Source of the DNA: Holothuria scabra
Taxonomy: Eukaryota > Echinodermata > Holothuroidea > Aspidochirotida > Holothuriidae
Direction of reading: 5' to 3'
Length of the DNA: 64,000 nt
Assembly (NCBI GenBank): GCA_037179385.1
Contig: CM074179.1
Location: forward strand, 2,356,001-2,420,000
Position 1 is the stretch's first letter; each line of letters begins with the position of its first letter. Made by a program: the position numbers and the translations under genes. Positions 29,001 to 41,000 of this stretch are shown here, piece by piece. The notes under the pieces are model-generated. The model was not told the origin of the DNA and ran no database searches. It saw only the letters and a program-made list of their open reading frames with translations.

Positions 29001-32000
29001 ACCATTCACTGTTACTAGGTTCTATAATATCATGGTCTAACATGTAACGAACCTCATCCCTGAGATGTTGTCGTTTTCGAGGGTTAACTCGATATGGATG
29101 CTGCTTGATTGGTGCAGCCTCTCCCACATCAACATCATGTTCAATCAAATCTGTCCTAGTAGGATCATCTGAGAACAAGCATACATATTCATTGATTAAT
29201 GATTTCATGTCTGATCATTCTTTGTCATTTAGATGACTTAACTTCTGATCAAGATTACTCAATACATCAGAGTTTTTTAACTTAATACACATGTCAGGAA
29301 CATTATCAGCATTGATCTCATCATTATCATTGAATTCTTGATCAACACTGATGATACACACTTGATCACATGCATCATTAACATTGACATTCACATCATG
29401 TACACTTTCATCCTTAGAAATGTCACAATCCTCTCTTTCATAATATTTTTTCATCATATTAATGTGACAAACTCTCTTCGATTTACGCTTGTCAGGTGTC
29501 AAGATGACATAATCTGTGTCATTGACCTTTCTCTCAACGACATAAGGTCCTTGAAAGCGAGCTTGAAGTGGCTGACCAGACACAGGCAAAAACACCACCA
29601 CCTTCTCACCAGGCTGAAACTTTCTTTCTACAGTGGTCTTATCATACCACGCCTTCATTTTCTTCTGAGAATTCCTCAGATTTTCTTGAGCCAGTTCACA
29701 TGCTCTGTGAAAATGATCTTTAAAGCGGGATACATAATCAAGCAGATGTATGTTTTCACCTGGATCTGATAACCACTTCTCCTTTAATAATTTCAATGGT
29801 CCATGAACTGTGTGTCCGAAGACGAGTTCAAATGGACTGAACCCAAGTGACTCCTGTACAGACTCCCTGACAGCAAACATTACAAATGGAATGCCTTCAT
29901 CCCAATCTTTCTCATTGTCATGACAATATGTCTTTAGCATATTTTTCAATGTTTGGTGAAACCTTTCTAAAGCTCCTTGGCTTTCGGGATGATAAGCCGA
30001 AGACTTAATTTGGTCTGTGCCTAATTCATACAACATTTGTTGGAATACAGTTGACATGAAATTAGACCCTTGATCTGATTGGATCTCCTTAGGTAACCCA
30101 AACAATGTGAAAAATTTAAGTAAAGCTTGTAAGACTGTCCGAGCCTTAATATTTCTTAGAGGTATTGCCTCTGGAAACCTTGTCGAAGCACACATTATGG
30201 TTAATATATACTGATGTCCTGCCCTACTCTTAGGTAGAGGACCTACACAATCAATAATGACTCTACTAAATGGCTCTTCAAAAGCAGGAATTGGCTTTAA
30301 GGGTGCAGCCGGAATATTCTGATTCGGCTTCCCAACCATTTGACATGAATGACAAGTCTTACAAAATTTGGCCACATCACTCTTAAGCTTAGGCCAATAA
30401 AAGTGATTTAGAATTTTGTGGTAAGTCTTATTGACCCCTAGGTGCCCTGCAAATGGCATTTTATGAGCAATACTCAGTATTTCCTTTCGATACACCCTAG
30501 GTACCACAATTTGATGGTAAATGCGCCACTCTTCATCTAAGGGTGCATCAGGTGGTCGCCATTTACGCATCAAAACACCGTTCTTAAGGTAATAACACAC
30601 TGGGACGTCTTTTGACTCATCCTCAGTGAGGGCACCAGCAATTAGTGGCTGAAGCTCTTCATCATGTTGTTGTTGGACTGACAACTGGTCTTTATGGAGT
30701 GTGTCAGACATGTTTCTTTCCTGTTCTATCCCCTCACCATGTGTGGGGACAGGAGACTCACAATCCTGAAGATTGGCCATAAAAGTTTGGCTGAGATCAA
30801 ACCAGGAATCTTCACTTTCATCAATATTCTTTTTAGAGTCCTCTTTGAACTCTGACTCCACTTTCCGGAGTGTTGTTCCATTTTTAGGAACTAATTCCTC
30901 AATTTTCGAGGGCGGAGGCTTAAATTTACCATCCTTCTTTTCAGAAATCATACCCTCACTTTTAGAGAGTGGATGTTCAAGATTATCATCCTTACATGAT
31001 TCCCTACTTGTTTCACTTTTGTAAACTGTATCCTCACTTTTGGAGGCTGGATGTTTAAGATTATCATCCATAGCAAGCTTTTGTGACATAGCTCTCGTGA
31101 CAGCACAGGCTGGGAATAAATCTGGAAATTCCTTTTCTAATTGCTCTGTGTTGTTATAGTCACATGGTTTATCTGTCAAAATTGCATTGGCGACTACCTT
31201 TCCACCAGCTAGGTCATTGCCTAGCAACAGAGATACCCCCTTTACAGGTAGAGTAGGTCTGATCCCTACTATGACCGACCCAGAAACTAAATCTGACTTC
31301 AAATTAATTTTGTGAAGAGGGACAGAAATAAATCCACACTCAACCCCCTGAATTAGTACATTTGCCCCTGTGGAAGTAGAGTCCGTAAATGGCAAAACTC
31401 CATCAAGAAGCAACGACTGAGTTGCGCCTGTGTCACGCAAAATTTTAATTTTGACGGGTGGATGAGCTGAATCCCCATCTAGGGAAATAAAACCCTCAGA
31501 CACGAATGGAAGGTATTCTTCCTTAATTTGGTCATTAGAATTAGGCCGTAAAGTCACGACTACCTCTGGAGAATTTTCTGCATTGGCTAAGGCATTTGGA
31601 GCTGTTTCAGTCTCCTTTAATTTTGCCAGTTGAAAGCAATTTGCCATTATGTGGCCCTTTTTGTGACAGAAACCACAAACTATGTCTTTAAAGGCAGCTT
31701 TATTTGAGCTGACCTGGTCGTTCTTTTGACGACTAGAATCTGGTTGTTTTTTACCAGAATTTGTTGGAGAGAGGGAACCAGACTGAGATCCACTAATTTT
31801 ACCTGCTGTGTCACCACTAGTGCCATTGCCATATTTTTTATTTGGCCTATTAAACTGACTCTTGTTTTGAGTCTGTCCTACTTTACCAAACTTATGGGTA
31901 AGTGCATACTGATCAGCCAAATTTGCCACTTCTTTCAATTTGTCTGCCTTTTGTTCTTCAAGGTGAGTCTTTATGTCATCACTCACACACCGTTTAAATT

Positions 32001-35000
32001 CCTCGACCAGCATCAGTTGTCGTAAGGCTTCAAATGTGGAGACCTTTTTAGAATCACACCATCTATCGAAATGCCTTTCCTTTTGATAGGCAAACTCTAC
32101 ATATGTTTGTGTATCCGCCTTACGATATTTTCTAAATTTTTGGCGATACGCCTCAGGTACTAATTCATAGGCTTGTAATATGGCCTTTTTGACTTTATCG
32201 TAAACCATGCTGTCCTCTATTGACAGAGCGGAATACACTTCCTGGGCCTTGCCAGTAAAATTACTCTGAATGAGTATTGACCATTTATATCTGGGCCACT
32301 TTAATTGTTCACCCAGTTTTTCAAAGTGGTTGAAAAATTTCTCCACATTATCCTCCTGAAATTTGGGCACAAATTTTACGTGCTTAGAGACATCAAACAG
32401 CTTAGTATCCATGCCTATTTTAGGTTCTAGGCCTTTTATGACCCCTAACTCCAGTTGTTTCAACCTAAATTCATGCTCTCTAGCCTCTTTTTCCCTTTGC
32501 ATTTCTCTTTCTTCTTTTTCCCTTTGCATTTCTAATTCTTTCAATCTAACTTCTCTTTCCAATTCAAGTTTTTTCAATTCAAATGCATTGTCAGTTGGCA
32601 CGGTCATGATTGTCTCAAGCACTGTAATTGGCAGAATACTTTCATCTACCAGATACTCTACAATGTATCTCTTAATCTCGTCCTTCCGCATTAATGGCTG
32701 AAACTCAACGCCATAGTGTTTTGCGACTTTTACAATCTCAGACTTTTTTAGTGAGTTAAGCTCCTCAATTGAGGGGCTAGCCACGAATTTATCTAAATCG
32801 AATGACATTTTGAGGTTGTGTGAAGCACTCACAAACAACTAAGAAGTCTGGACAATACAGTTGCAAATTACAACGAAATTTCTTGAATTTTCCACCTGGT
32901 AGTGTAATTCTTTCCCGGATGTTAGGCCACCAATTCTGTTACGGCTTGGTCGCAATTCAAACCAAAAACAGCGAAAGACCACAGAAGAGCGAGATTAAAA
33001 TCAACAACTTAATTATTATTCACCTCTTACTTCCTTAAATTTACGACAATTAATCTTAAATCTACTTACAATCTTTTACAGCTTAAGGTGTCACTCTTTG
33101 TCCAAGGGGTAGTGTTGTTAGCGTCGATTGTACAGCAGCACAGCGTAGGACTCGGTTCTGCGAAGGCAGGATGAAGACTATAATGATCGGTAAATGGCGA
33201 CACAATTACAGCGTTAAGCGGTGAAGCAGGCGTCTGGTCTCTGTATTATCTGTGTATCTTCTGTTCTCTTCTCCCCTTGTCACACTGCTTGCATGACCTT
33301 TTATATATCTGGTAGTTCTTCCAGAAAAGTCTGAACTCACTCTAATGGAAACGTCTCGTTTGATCTCGTACAAAACAAACAGCGAAAGTTCTGGGCTCAG
33401 TAACCCATAACCACAGGTTGGCTATTATTAGGCCATCACATCATACAGTAGTTTCCAGTAACTGTGCGAATGTTCTCCGGGGTTACCCGTTGAATATGCT
33501 CGAGACTCAGACAACACCGATGCTAGCACTTTCTAGAACTCTCCACTTGCTCGTCCGTGGACTCAATCTGGTTGATGTCGTCTCGTAACAATATACTATA
33601 AACATTTGGCCATTGGTTGATATACTATAAATATTTGGCCAGTGGTTGATATACTATAAACATTTGGCCATTGGTTGATATACTAAAACATTTGGCCATT
33701 GGTTGATATACTATAAACATTTGGCCATTGGTTGATATGCTCTAAACATTTGGCCATTGGGTGATATACTATAAACATTTGGCCATTGGTTGATATACTA
33801 TAAACATTTGGCCATTGGTTGATATGCTCTAAACATTTGGCCATTGGGTGATATACTATAAACATTTGGCCATTTGTTGATATACTATAAACATTTGGCC
33901 ATTGGTTGATATACTATGAACATTTGGCCATTGGTTGATATGCTCTAAACATTTGGCCATTGGTTGATATACTATAAACATTTGGCCATTGGTTGATATA
34001 CTATAAACATTTGGCCATTGTTTGATATACTTTAAACATTTGGCCATTGGTTGATATACTTTAAACATTTGGCCATTGGGTGATATACTATAAACATTTG
34101 GCCATTGGTTGATATACTATAAACATTTGGCCATTGGGTGATATACTATAAACATTTGGCCATTGGTTGATATACTATAAACATTTGGCCATTGGTTGAT
34201 ATGCTCTAAACATTTGGCCATTGGTTGATATACTATAAACATTTGGCCATTGGTTGATATACTATAAACATTTGGCCATTGTTTGATATACTTTAAACAT
34301 TTGGCCATTGGTTGATATACTTTAAACATTTGGCCATTGGGTGATATACTATAAACATTTGGCCATTGGTTGATATACTATAAACATTTGGCCATTGGGT
34401 GATATACTATAAACATTTGGCCATTGGTTGATATACTATAAACATTTGGCCATTGGTTGATATATTATAAACATTTGGCCATTGGTTGATATACTATAAA
34501 CATTTGGCCATTGGTTGATATGCTCTAAACATTTGGCCATTGGGTGATATACTATAAACATTTGGCCATTGGTTCGAGGCCAAGAACTGCTGCGTCACTG
34601 TTTGTGAATCTGTTCGACATTGTATAGACACCATCAAAGACTTTGTTCATATATCATTTGTATTAAAACTGCCTCCTTTTTTAAAGTTCTTAACAAAGGT
34701 GTAGCTTGAAACTTTTACATAAGTGTTTGATCATTAGAGCCAACTTTTTTAAAAAGGGAATTATTTGTTGCAAGGGTACTGATAAGGTTCCCCCATGGGG
34801 ACACATTTTTGTGGGGTAAATTTTGCTAAAAATCTATTGAATTCCAGTATCATGTTAAATATACATGTCACTGCTTTAAATATTTTGCAATCATTTCAAG
34901 CTAATGGGAGGAAGGTCAATTGACCAGAAAAGCTTCCTGCTTTCCGACCTTTACTGGTGAACCATGCTGTAATTGGTCTAGGGCTGTGAACATCCATCTG

Positions 35001-38000
35001 TGTATTATGTTGATAAATGTGCAATATTGACGTAGTTACAACATGTGTGAAACAAAATATGATGTTTCCACTTAGATCCTTTGATTCTTTTTTCACCAAG
35101 TCTTTTGTTTATTTGAAACAATTTGGACATTTCTGTTGTGATGCTTTCTTCCTCCTCTTTTTAGATGATTTAGACAGTTTAAGGAAAGATTCAGATGTTG
35201 CTGATACCAATCCATTAAATTCATCGGGGGAATCTTCAGTACTTCAAAAGGTCATTCATTCTGAAATTGCTCAAGGTTTGAGTGACCACAGGACAGAGGG
35301 TGCTGTTTCATCCATGGAAACAGATGAAATGATGGATAGACATTCTGGTAGAGAGAGTGGCATTGTGGGTAGTTCTAACAGAGGAGCAATGACATCATCT
35401 GATAGTCAAATCCATACTGGTGGGCAATTTTAATAATTGTTTTGAATATTTTTTGTTTATCATTTATTGAGTGATGCCTGGTTAGGACAGTCTTTGTGCA
35501 ATGCCAAGTAACAACAAATGTAGTAAAGGCCTATATGGTTTATGAATTTCAATTTCATGCCAGGATGCTGAGGAGAGAGTCATTTATCAAACTGGCGGCA
35601 GTTATGATGGTATGCCTGTGGTCATGATAACATGGCAGGCAGGCACAGCAAATTTAGTTATGACCTAAGGAGTAGGACCGCTAGTGTTTTGATAAGACGC
35701 AAATAATTTCTGAAGCGGCAACTTGCGTTTTATTTAGTGTTTATCCGATGATAGAGATGTCGGAACTTGCCGACAACAGATAACTCAAAGTTAATATCGG
35801 CCTGATACTGATAACCAAAAAAACATTCTGAAAGCACAACATGATTTTGTTACCATTGCAACATATAGTTTTAACACACCTTAAACTTATTTTGAACTAA
35901 GTCTGCATGTGTCCGTTACTCTGTGATCCTGAAAAAATTTCTGTGTTTTTGACAAAACGTTCAGTAAAGCAATCAATCATGATGTATTTGATGTAGCCTA
36001 AATCATGCGCCCGCTAAGAACCCCGTTGGTAAGAAGCACATCCTGTTACCTAGGCTATCACAATAGACAACACTAACCCCTTCAGGAACGTACCAAACAT
36101 TCATAGCTGTTGAGCGATTATCAGCGAAATAAACTGCATAACTTGAATCAAAACACCTTGTCAGCAAATTATGTAACTAAAGGAATAGCAAATGATAATA
36201 CCCTAATCCCATACACAGCTGGATGGCTGGTTACTATACTTCATGAGATCGTGCATTTTGTTTCAGAGTCTCTTGACTTAGCTCTTTCAATCGAACGTTC
36301 GTGATGGTGAACGTTGTACATGCTTCTCTGTTGTACACAGACTGCTGGAAATCCCCATTGAGTTACTGTTACTACGTGTGGCGAAATTCACACAGTAAAA
36401 CTCCATTGAGATTTGTCACGCGATTCGGAGGAATTTGACTTACCCAAACGGACATTGGATTTGTGTACTGAATTGCCTATAGATTGCGTATTGTGGTGCA
36501 TGCACTGTGGTAGATTGATAAGGGTAGGCGGTGCCACTATCTGACGTTACACTCGGTCGGTGAACTTAGCACATTTTTGGAGGAAAAGCCTGAAACCATC
36601 GTTCGTGATTTCATGCGAAAGATGTGGTAGCCTTTGATATTGGCCGGGAGTAAATATTAAATTTGTTGGTTCTTATGACCAAATTAGACCGGTTTCTGCT
36701 GTCCTGCTCATTATAACAAAAATAATGGCGCAGCTTCTTCTGTAGTAAGCTGTCGTTCGCGACATGAGTTAAATATTTGTAATTGCTTCTAACAGGCAAT
36801 CAAGTAAATTTTCGTCTGAATCTTGTTCATTTTCCCCAGAACTCGTAAACCTTGATTTAACATGGAAATCTTTCAGATTTTTTGGCCTTTTGTAGGCAAC
36901 AATCGGTTGTTGGGGGAATTGGATAATCGCAGGTTTTGGCTGACAAAGTGCCAATTTTTTGTTAAGGCACATTTAATGTTAACAGTTTTAACATGCGGGG
37001 TGTAAACAAGTTTAAAAATTAGCGGCCGCACTTTTACTTTTGGTTTCTCAGTTAGGAGGGTTTTTCGGTCAGCATAAGCCACTCCGCTGGTGGGGCTGTT
37101 AATTTCCTCATTTGAGTAATTTCTCAAAAGTAATTTTTGTGTGAAGGAGTTACATTTCTCCTGGAAGTCACTTTCACTGTTGCACAGGCGGGCGTATCTG
37201 AGTACTTCACCTTTGATAAAGCCTTTGAAGGTAGCTAAGGGGTGTGGGAAATTACGATCTAGATATTGGTAGGTTTCAGTTGGCTTGGTAAAGACTTTAG
37301 TGTCAAGGAGGCCACTTACGTGGAAATGTTCACCTTTGAAGATTTGAACAACTAGATATGTTACTTCCGTGTAAGAAGCTTCAACTGGGAACTTAAAATA
37401 TTCGTGAGCTTCGTTCAGACAGGCCACTAATTTAGAAAGTTCCTCAGGTGTGCCATTGTACAGTAAGAGGATGTTGTCCCTATAGCGAAGCCCCTTTATT
37501 ATGTTGGAATCTGTTGGTATTATGCGATTTTCTAAGTAATGCATGACAATATCGCAGATTTCAGGTGAGGCTTGGCTGCCCATTGCGCATCCAATCTTTT
37601 GTAGGAAAAATTGGTCATCAAATTCAAAACAGTTTCGAGTAAGAATTAGTTTGACCAAGTTATGCATTGAGTGGGGTGATATTTTTTGATATCGTAGTAG
37701 CTTTGCGGGGCTTCCGCATATGCTTTTTGAACAACATCCAAGGCTTCCTCTTGTGGAGTGTTTGTGCACATAGACACCACATCAAGGGTAGCTAGTAAGA
37801 CATTTTGTGGTAAGGGGGTAGCTTCCAGTATTTTATGTATGTGATTTGTGTCTTTCACGTAGGTTGCTGGTCTTATGACAATAGGAAGCAGGAAATAATC
37901 CACAAATTCAGATATCTTTTCTGTGGGAGATCAGTTGCTGCTTATAATTGGGTGGCCGACAAATTTTGTGCAGGGGAGCGGTTTTTTACGTACTTTCGGC

Positions 38001-41000
38001 AGTACATATATTACCGGGGTTCGGATTTTGTGGTTATTTGGGTTGAGGTTATTAAATGTCTCCTCCTCAATTTTCCCGTTCGAAAACACATCTTGAAGTT
38101 CGGAAATAACCATGAATTGGTCTCAGATGTTTTATCATCTTCCAATTTCTGGTAATGGTGACTTTTTAATTGCCTTTCAGTTTCGGCCTTGTAGTCATTC
38201 CGATTGAGAATTGCTATACCTCTGCCTTTATCTAAGGGTTTCAGGACAATCGAGCTGTCTCTGGCTAGACGCCGTAGCGCGATATTTTCTGCCTTCCAGG
38301 TGTTATTTTTGGCATTTCTAATTGGTATTTCAGCCAATTCTTCCTTTGTAGCTTTAAGATAGTCCTCTAGATCCTGACCATATATCACTTGTGGTGACCA
38401 GGTCGAGAGTAGGCAGAACTTGGTGAGAAATCTTTGCTCTTTATCTTGCATCACGTATCAAATTCTCATTTTTCTAGTTAAGTCCTTTACAGACTTGAGA
38501 ATTTCGGTACGTTTAGGTTTCTCGGAGGTGTTTATGAACTTTAAGCCTTTACCCAACGCAATTGTCTCTATGTCCGATAGATTTCTATTGGAGAGGTTTT
38601 TGACGTACTTAAGGGATTCTTTTGCCTTTTGGTTTAGGTTGTGGGCATTATATTGGCTACGTATAGCTGATAATTTCCTCTGTTGAGTGTGAGATCATTT
38701 TAAGTCTTTATTGACTTTAATATACCAGGTAAATTTAGGTCTTTTATTATTAGACAGGTTTTTAGAAGTATCATCCCAGAAAGAATTGACACAGAAGACA
38801 TTAGCATGTTTGAGAAGAAAGTAAACCACTCTTTCCTGGTGATTTGGTGGCCCTTAAATGAGCCATTGGGTTCCGTTTGACTCGGAGTCGGGTTATTTGC
38901 TTCTACCTTTTATAAGGATGGTAGCGTTTTCCTGGCTTCTTGTGTCTGTGTTGAATCCTCTCTTCAGTTCTTTTGGACGAGCATCTCAGCAGGAGTTGCA
39001 GAAACTGCTAAGCTTCTGGAGCTTCCTTTGTGTTGCTGAGATCGTTGTTGGCCCTTTCTTCCTTGAGTTGGAACCGTTCTCGAAGCCTTTTTGCCTGGCA
39101 GGAGAGCTCCTTTTGTTCCCAAAGTCCCAAAGTTCTCTCAACTCTTCAGAACAAGACAGAGACCAAGGTAGCTTGGGGAGGTTTCTGTGAACCTGGAGGT
39201 GCTTGGGTATTTCCTCTTTCTCAAGTTGACAATCCAGCCGCTTAATTTCTGTTTTCAGGCCGATGAGCGTTGTCTGTATTTTAATCAGAGTGGCTGAGTG
39301 TGATTTAACCTTTTCGTAGGTTTCTTTCTCAAGCCGTACTCTGTCGATGGATTTCTGCTTTGCAGGGCTTCTTTGGCCTGGCTGGATACGTTCTTCGGCG
39401 TCGGAGAGGTCTTCAAGTGCAGGAGACAAAGATATATCCGATATGAGGCTATCCATTGTACTGATGCGGAGGAGTTGTTTGGATAGATACTTATAAACCA
39501 CTTTGGACGTGAAAGAGAATGCCTGGGATTCTGCAATTTGATTGGTCCTTTTTTTAGGCGGGAAAGGCCTTGTTTGGACATGTATACAGTCTCATGGGAG
39601 TTTGTGCTAGTTTTTGAAGTTCTTTTCGAGAGAGTTATTTTCCAGCATAGCCCATGTATTAATGGCGCTGTTGTTTTCTCCCCTTGAGTGAAACTCATTT
39701 GCAATTACATAAGATTTGATGCATTTTATTTTTAAGCATGTAGCGAGCTTTTATTCCTTTCTTGTCCTTTAGAGGAATGAGAGGATTTTGCTACTACAGT
39801 GTATCTCGGGGGTTGCTTTGAAAGCCTGTTTTCCTGTAGCCCTCAAACCTTGAAAGTACAAGGCAATCTTCGTGATTTAAGCCCTTTTGTGGGCATTGAG
39901 AGGTCGGGAAAATCAAATCAATAATTGCAGACAATCTTGGCAGCACATTAATGTACGTAACTGTTGAAAGGACACAGCAAGCAAGCGCACTCGGTGCACT
40001 TGTTTGCTACGGATTTCTACACAGGAAAACATCGGGATTGCAGCAAATATTTTCACAGAAAGCACTGTTGACTGTGCCTACCTTGTGCACTTGGTCGTCA
40101 GCAGGATGACTGCGCAAGCGTGTTTTGGTGCATTGTTGTGGTTTGACGGAAATTTAGGTTGTCTCGGACGATCGGACGACCGCTAATTTCACACGCTGCG
40201 CAGTTGGGCACAGGAAATACAAAAGTGACTTGGCATTAACTACCAGTCAGATAAATGACTCTGCCTCAACCAATGGAACAAGTCAGGTCAAATAAGGTTT
40301 CTTTTGAAATGATAGATAAGATGATGAAACCATAGATTGCTCTTGGATGAAAAACTCTCATTTCTTTGATTTGACTGGTATTCAGAGCCCAAACCATATA
40401 ATGGTTAAGCTTAATTGCTTCAAATACTACCAACTTTAACCACTTGGTGGCAGTAGCAGTGTAAAACAATTGGAATTTGCCTAGCAGTCTGATCTACTGC
40501 ATGGTCTAGTGGTTAGAGCATCTGACATGCAGTCAGAAGGTCTAAGTTTGACTCCTGGCAAGACTTTAATAATGGAACCTGCTACCATAGTGCTTGGTGC
40601 TCAGCATAAACAGTGGAGGAGGGAAAACAATCCAGTGAGCTATCACTGAAAATGGCCATGGCCAGCATGAATGAGTGGAAAATGGTGGGTTACAACTGCT
40701 TTGAACTTGTGTCGTTACCCAGGATTTCCTAGAAGGAGTGTAAAGGGGGATAAGTCCCCCCTTTATTGAAGGAGGGTAGTATCCCCCTTTTTTCATTGCC
40801 ACCAAAATGGTGAGGAGTCAGTACCTTAGTGTCTTATTAAAGGAAAGGACACCTTTGCAGCAATGTTCTAATTTACACAATTATATAACCATTAAAACCA
40901 GTCTGATTGCACATTATAGGTACGACCAATTCGTTGGAGGTTGGACCATAAAACCCCATCTAACTTACTCCATCTAACTAACAGTATAGGGACCCTGGAT

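Larger units (their letters stand above)
26951..33590 (-). mobile_element. Gmr1-like Ty3/Gypsy LTR retrotransposon, nearly intact, 6.64 kb
   Basis: Two 654-bp LTRs (26951-27604 and 32937-33590) with TGTTACG...CGTAACA-type ends differ by only one base as far as I can read. The 4-bp target duplication ATAT lies at 26947-26950 and 33591-33594. The coding strand is minus. Domain order is Gag, protease, integrase, then reverse transcriptase and RNase H, the Ty1/copia-like order known in the Gmr1-like branch of Ty3/Gypsy. A polypurine tract (minus strand aaggggggggag-type, about 27605-27615) abuts the 3' LTR. The insertion split a 29-bp minisatellite in intron 10 of CABIN1, antisense to the gene. 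Near-identical LTRs mean it inserted recently. Confidence 0.93.

Noticed and set aside
29338..32701. Plus-strand open frames across the LTR element (29338-29769, 30773-31024, 31726-32025, 32363-32701)
   Set aside because: Shadows of the intact minus-strand Gag-PR-IN frame; they have no motifs of their own.
33683..34329. Minus-strand open frames repeating [17 protein letters not shown] peptides
   Set aside because: Produced by the 29-bp minisatellite, which has no stop on the minus strand.
26654..34574. CRISPR-like array of 29-bp repeats
   Set aside because: Units are head to tail with no spacers, and the genome is eukaryotic. The same applies to the 26-, 30- and 19-bp arrays.
35017..35164. 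N-terminal extension of the exon 11 open frame
   Set aside because: The acceptor at 35164 and phase continuity with exon 10 show the sequence before it is intron; the upstream Phe-rich part is a T-rich polypyrimidine region.
38420..39245. Plus-strand open frames opposite the Penelope-like element
   Set aside because: The minus strand carries recognisable retroelement motifs over the same bases; the plus frames are shadows.
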